Source: Candidatus Methanoprimaticola hominis (lineage in GTDB: Archaea; Thermoplasmatota; Thermoplasmata; Methanomassiliicoccales; Methanomethylophilaceae). Taken from it: a stretch of DNA of 6,039 nt. The stretch lies in assembly GCA_006954465.1 (NCBI GenBank), contig LVVU01000075.1, positions 1-6,039 on the forward strand. Direction: 5' to 3'. This document shows, piece by piece, positions 5,455-6,039 of the stretch. The position numbers and the translations under genes were made by a program. The notes under the pieces were generated by a model. It was given only the letters and a program-made list of their open reading frames with translations. It searched no databases and was not told the origin of the DNA. Every line of letters begins with the position of its first letter. The stretch's first letter is position 1.

Positions 5455-5828
5455 TGGCTAGCCTCCTTGGATTTCTTGGACAGGGCGTCCATCCTCCAGG
5501 CATCCTCGGTGTTCAGCTTGGTGATCACGAGGTTGGATGCGTGGATGGGGCGCTCGGCGGCGGTGCCGTCGGCCTGGTTGATCGTGATTCCGTCGATGGC
5601 CACACGGCCGGTCTTGGTATACACGTTCAGGACCTTGCCCTCGATGTTTCTGATGTCCTCGTTCCCGCGGACGACGATGACGGTGTCGCCCTTGCAGACC
5701 CTGGCACTGCGGACTCCGTACTTGGCGCGGAGCTCGGCGCTCAGGTGGGCGGAGAGCATCTTCCTCTTGACGTGCGCGGTTGCGTTGGCCTGGTTCTTCC
5801 TCTGAACCCTTGCTTTGCTGCTTGCCAT
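5451..5828 (-). CDS. rpl24p: Large-subunit ribosomal protein uL24 (L24p)
   Basis: This 125-aa protein is archaeal uL24 (related to eukaryotic L26), an early-assembly 50S protein that binds the 5' region of 23S rRNA. The basic N-terminus (KARVQRKNQANATAHVKRKML, 5-25) leads into SAHLSAELRAKYGVRSARVCKGD (26-48). A KOW motif follows at about 46-73 (KGDTVIVVRGNEDIRNIEGKV), then HASNLVITKLN. Length suits the archaeal family (about 120 aa). The start at 5828 (MASSKARVQRKN) is supported by a GAGGTG site six bases upstream that overlaps the uL14 stop. An upstream Met in another frame (MRNGKQQ) is a shadow. The stop overlaps the eS4 ATG by four bases. Confidence 0.97.
   Translation of the reverse strand: MASSKARVQRKNQANATAHVKRKMLSAHLSAELRAKYGVRSARVCKGDTVIVVRGNEDIRNIEGKVLNVYTKTGRVAIDGITINQADGTAAERPIHASNLVITKLNTEDAWRMDALSKKSKEASQ
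5462..5466 (-). promoter_or_regulatory. Shine-Dalgarno GGAGG for eS4 inside the uL24 3' end
   Basis: The minus strand reads AAGGAGGCTAGCCAATGA. GGAGG spans the Lys-Glu-Ala codons at the uL24 C-terminus (KEASQ) and stands seven bases before the eS4 ATG at 5454. Confidence 0.75.
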
Positions 5829-5834
5829 TCCTCA

Positions 5835-5841
5835 CACCTCA
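5835..5841 (-). promoter_or_regulatory. Stop/Shine-Dalgarno module before uL24
   Basis: The minus strand reads TGAGGTGTGAGGAATG. The uL14 stop TGA runs into GAGGTG, six bases before the uL24 ATG at 5828. A second, closer GAGGA lies directly against the ATG and is probably too near to be used. Confidence 0.75.
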
Positions 5842-6039
5842 CACAATGATGCTTGCTGTCGCGGAAACACGGGGCCACCTCTCAGCGGCCTCCCTCGCGA
5901 CGGGGCCCTTGATGTCGGTCCCTTTGGTCTCTCCGGTCTCGGTCGTGATGACGGCGGCGTTGTCCTCGAAGTAGACGATCGTTCCGTCGGGCCTCCTCAT
6001 GGGGCGCCTCTGGCGGACGATGACTGCGAAGACGATCTG
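5839..6039 (-). CDS. rpl14p: Large-subunit ribosomal protein uL14 (L14p), 5' part cut by window edge
   Basis: The last 66 residues of uL14 are present, open from base 6039 and ending at the TGA at 5839-5841. They begin [20 protein letters not shown]. They contain the family block [45 protein letters not shown], which matches the archaeal C-terminus with the conserved FEDNA and GPVA...WPR segments. uL14 sits at the subunit interface of the 50S, beside eL19. The start lies beyond the right edge; archaeal uL14 is about 130-140 aa, so roughly half is missing. In archaea uS17 and uL29 usually precede it. It lies 10 bases upstream of uL24 and contributes its stop to the uL24 ribosome-binding site. 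Confidence 0.95.
   Translation of the reverse strand, partial: QIVFAVIVRQRRPMRRPDGTIVYFEDNAAVITTETGETKGTDIKGPVAREAAERWPRVSATASIIV

Noticed and set aside
4903..5805. A 300-codon open frame on the plus strand, antisense to eS4 and uL24
   Set aside because: It lies opposite two certain ribosomal protein genes, its translation is low-complexity and resembles no family I know, and its openness follows from the codon bias of the real genes, which rarely use TTA, CTA or TCA.
1..6039. Search for mobile elements, CRISPR repeats, tRNA genes, riboswitches or an unknown gene cassette
   Set aside because: Coding sequence covers nearly every base, gene order is the standard archaeal one, and no direct or inverted repeat array or foreign-looking segment was seen by eye.

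Overview
The window is an uninterrupted stretch of the archaeal spc-type ribosomal protein operon, carried entirely on the minus strand. Read 5'->3' on that strand (right to left here), the order is uL14 (3' part), uL24, eS4, uL5, uS14, uS8, uL6, eL32, eL19, uL18, uS5, uL30, uL15 (5' part). The presence of eS4 (S4e), eL32 and eL19, which bacteria lack, and their positions in the order mark the DNA as archaeal. Every protein was recognised from its translated sequence; no database search was run.

The host is probably a euryarchaeote with moderately high G+C, about 60% by eye. Third positions are mostly G or C, Arg codons are often AGG or CGC, and UGA is the dominant stop. A Thermoplasmata / Methanomassiliicoccales-like methanogen is a plausible guess, but this rests on general resemblance and is low confidence.

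Layout on the plus-strand scale: 1-354 uL15 (runs off the left edge), 365-829 uL30, 832-1509 uS5, 1511-2011 uL18, 2011-2472 eL19, 2475-3137 eL32, 3134-3685 uL6, 3695-4084 uS8, 4095-4241 uS14 (only 48 aa), 4238-4750 uL5, 4747-5454 eS4, 5451-5828 uL24, 5839-6039 uL14 (runs off the right edge). No intergenic gap exceeds 10 bases. Four junctions are ATGA overlaps (uL24/eS4, eS4/uL5, uL5/uS14, uL6/eL32) and one is a one-base TGATG overlap (eL19/uL18). I see no promoter, terminator, RNA gene, mobile element, repeat array or non-ribosomal gene.

The genes supply both subunits: uS5, uS8, uS14 and eS4 for the 30S, and uL5, uL6, uL14, uL15, uL18, uL24, uL30, eL19 and eL32 for the 50S. Tight spacing, overlaps and a Shine-Dalgarno-like motif before every visible start suggest one polycistronic message with translational coupling. 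The window holds no evident new system. The points most worth a second look are the stereotyped stop/ribosome-binding-site modules at the junctions, the C-terminal Glu codons that double as ribosome-binding sites, the helix-hairpin-helix extension on eL32, and the absence of TAG stops.
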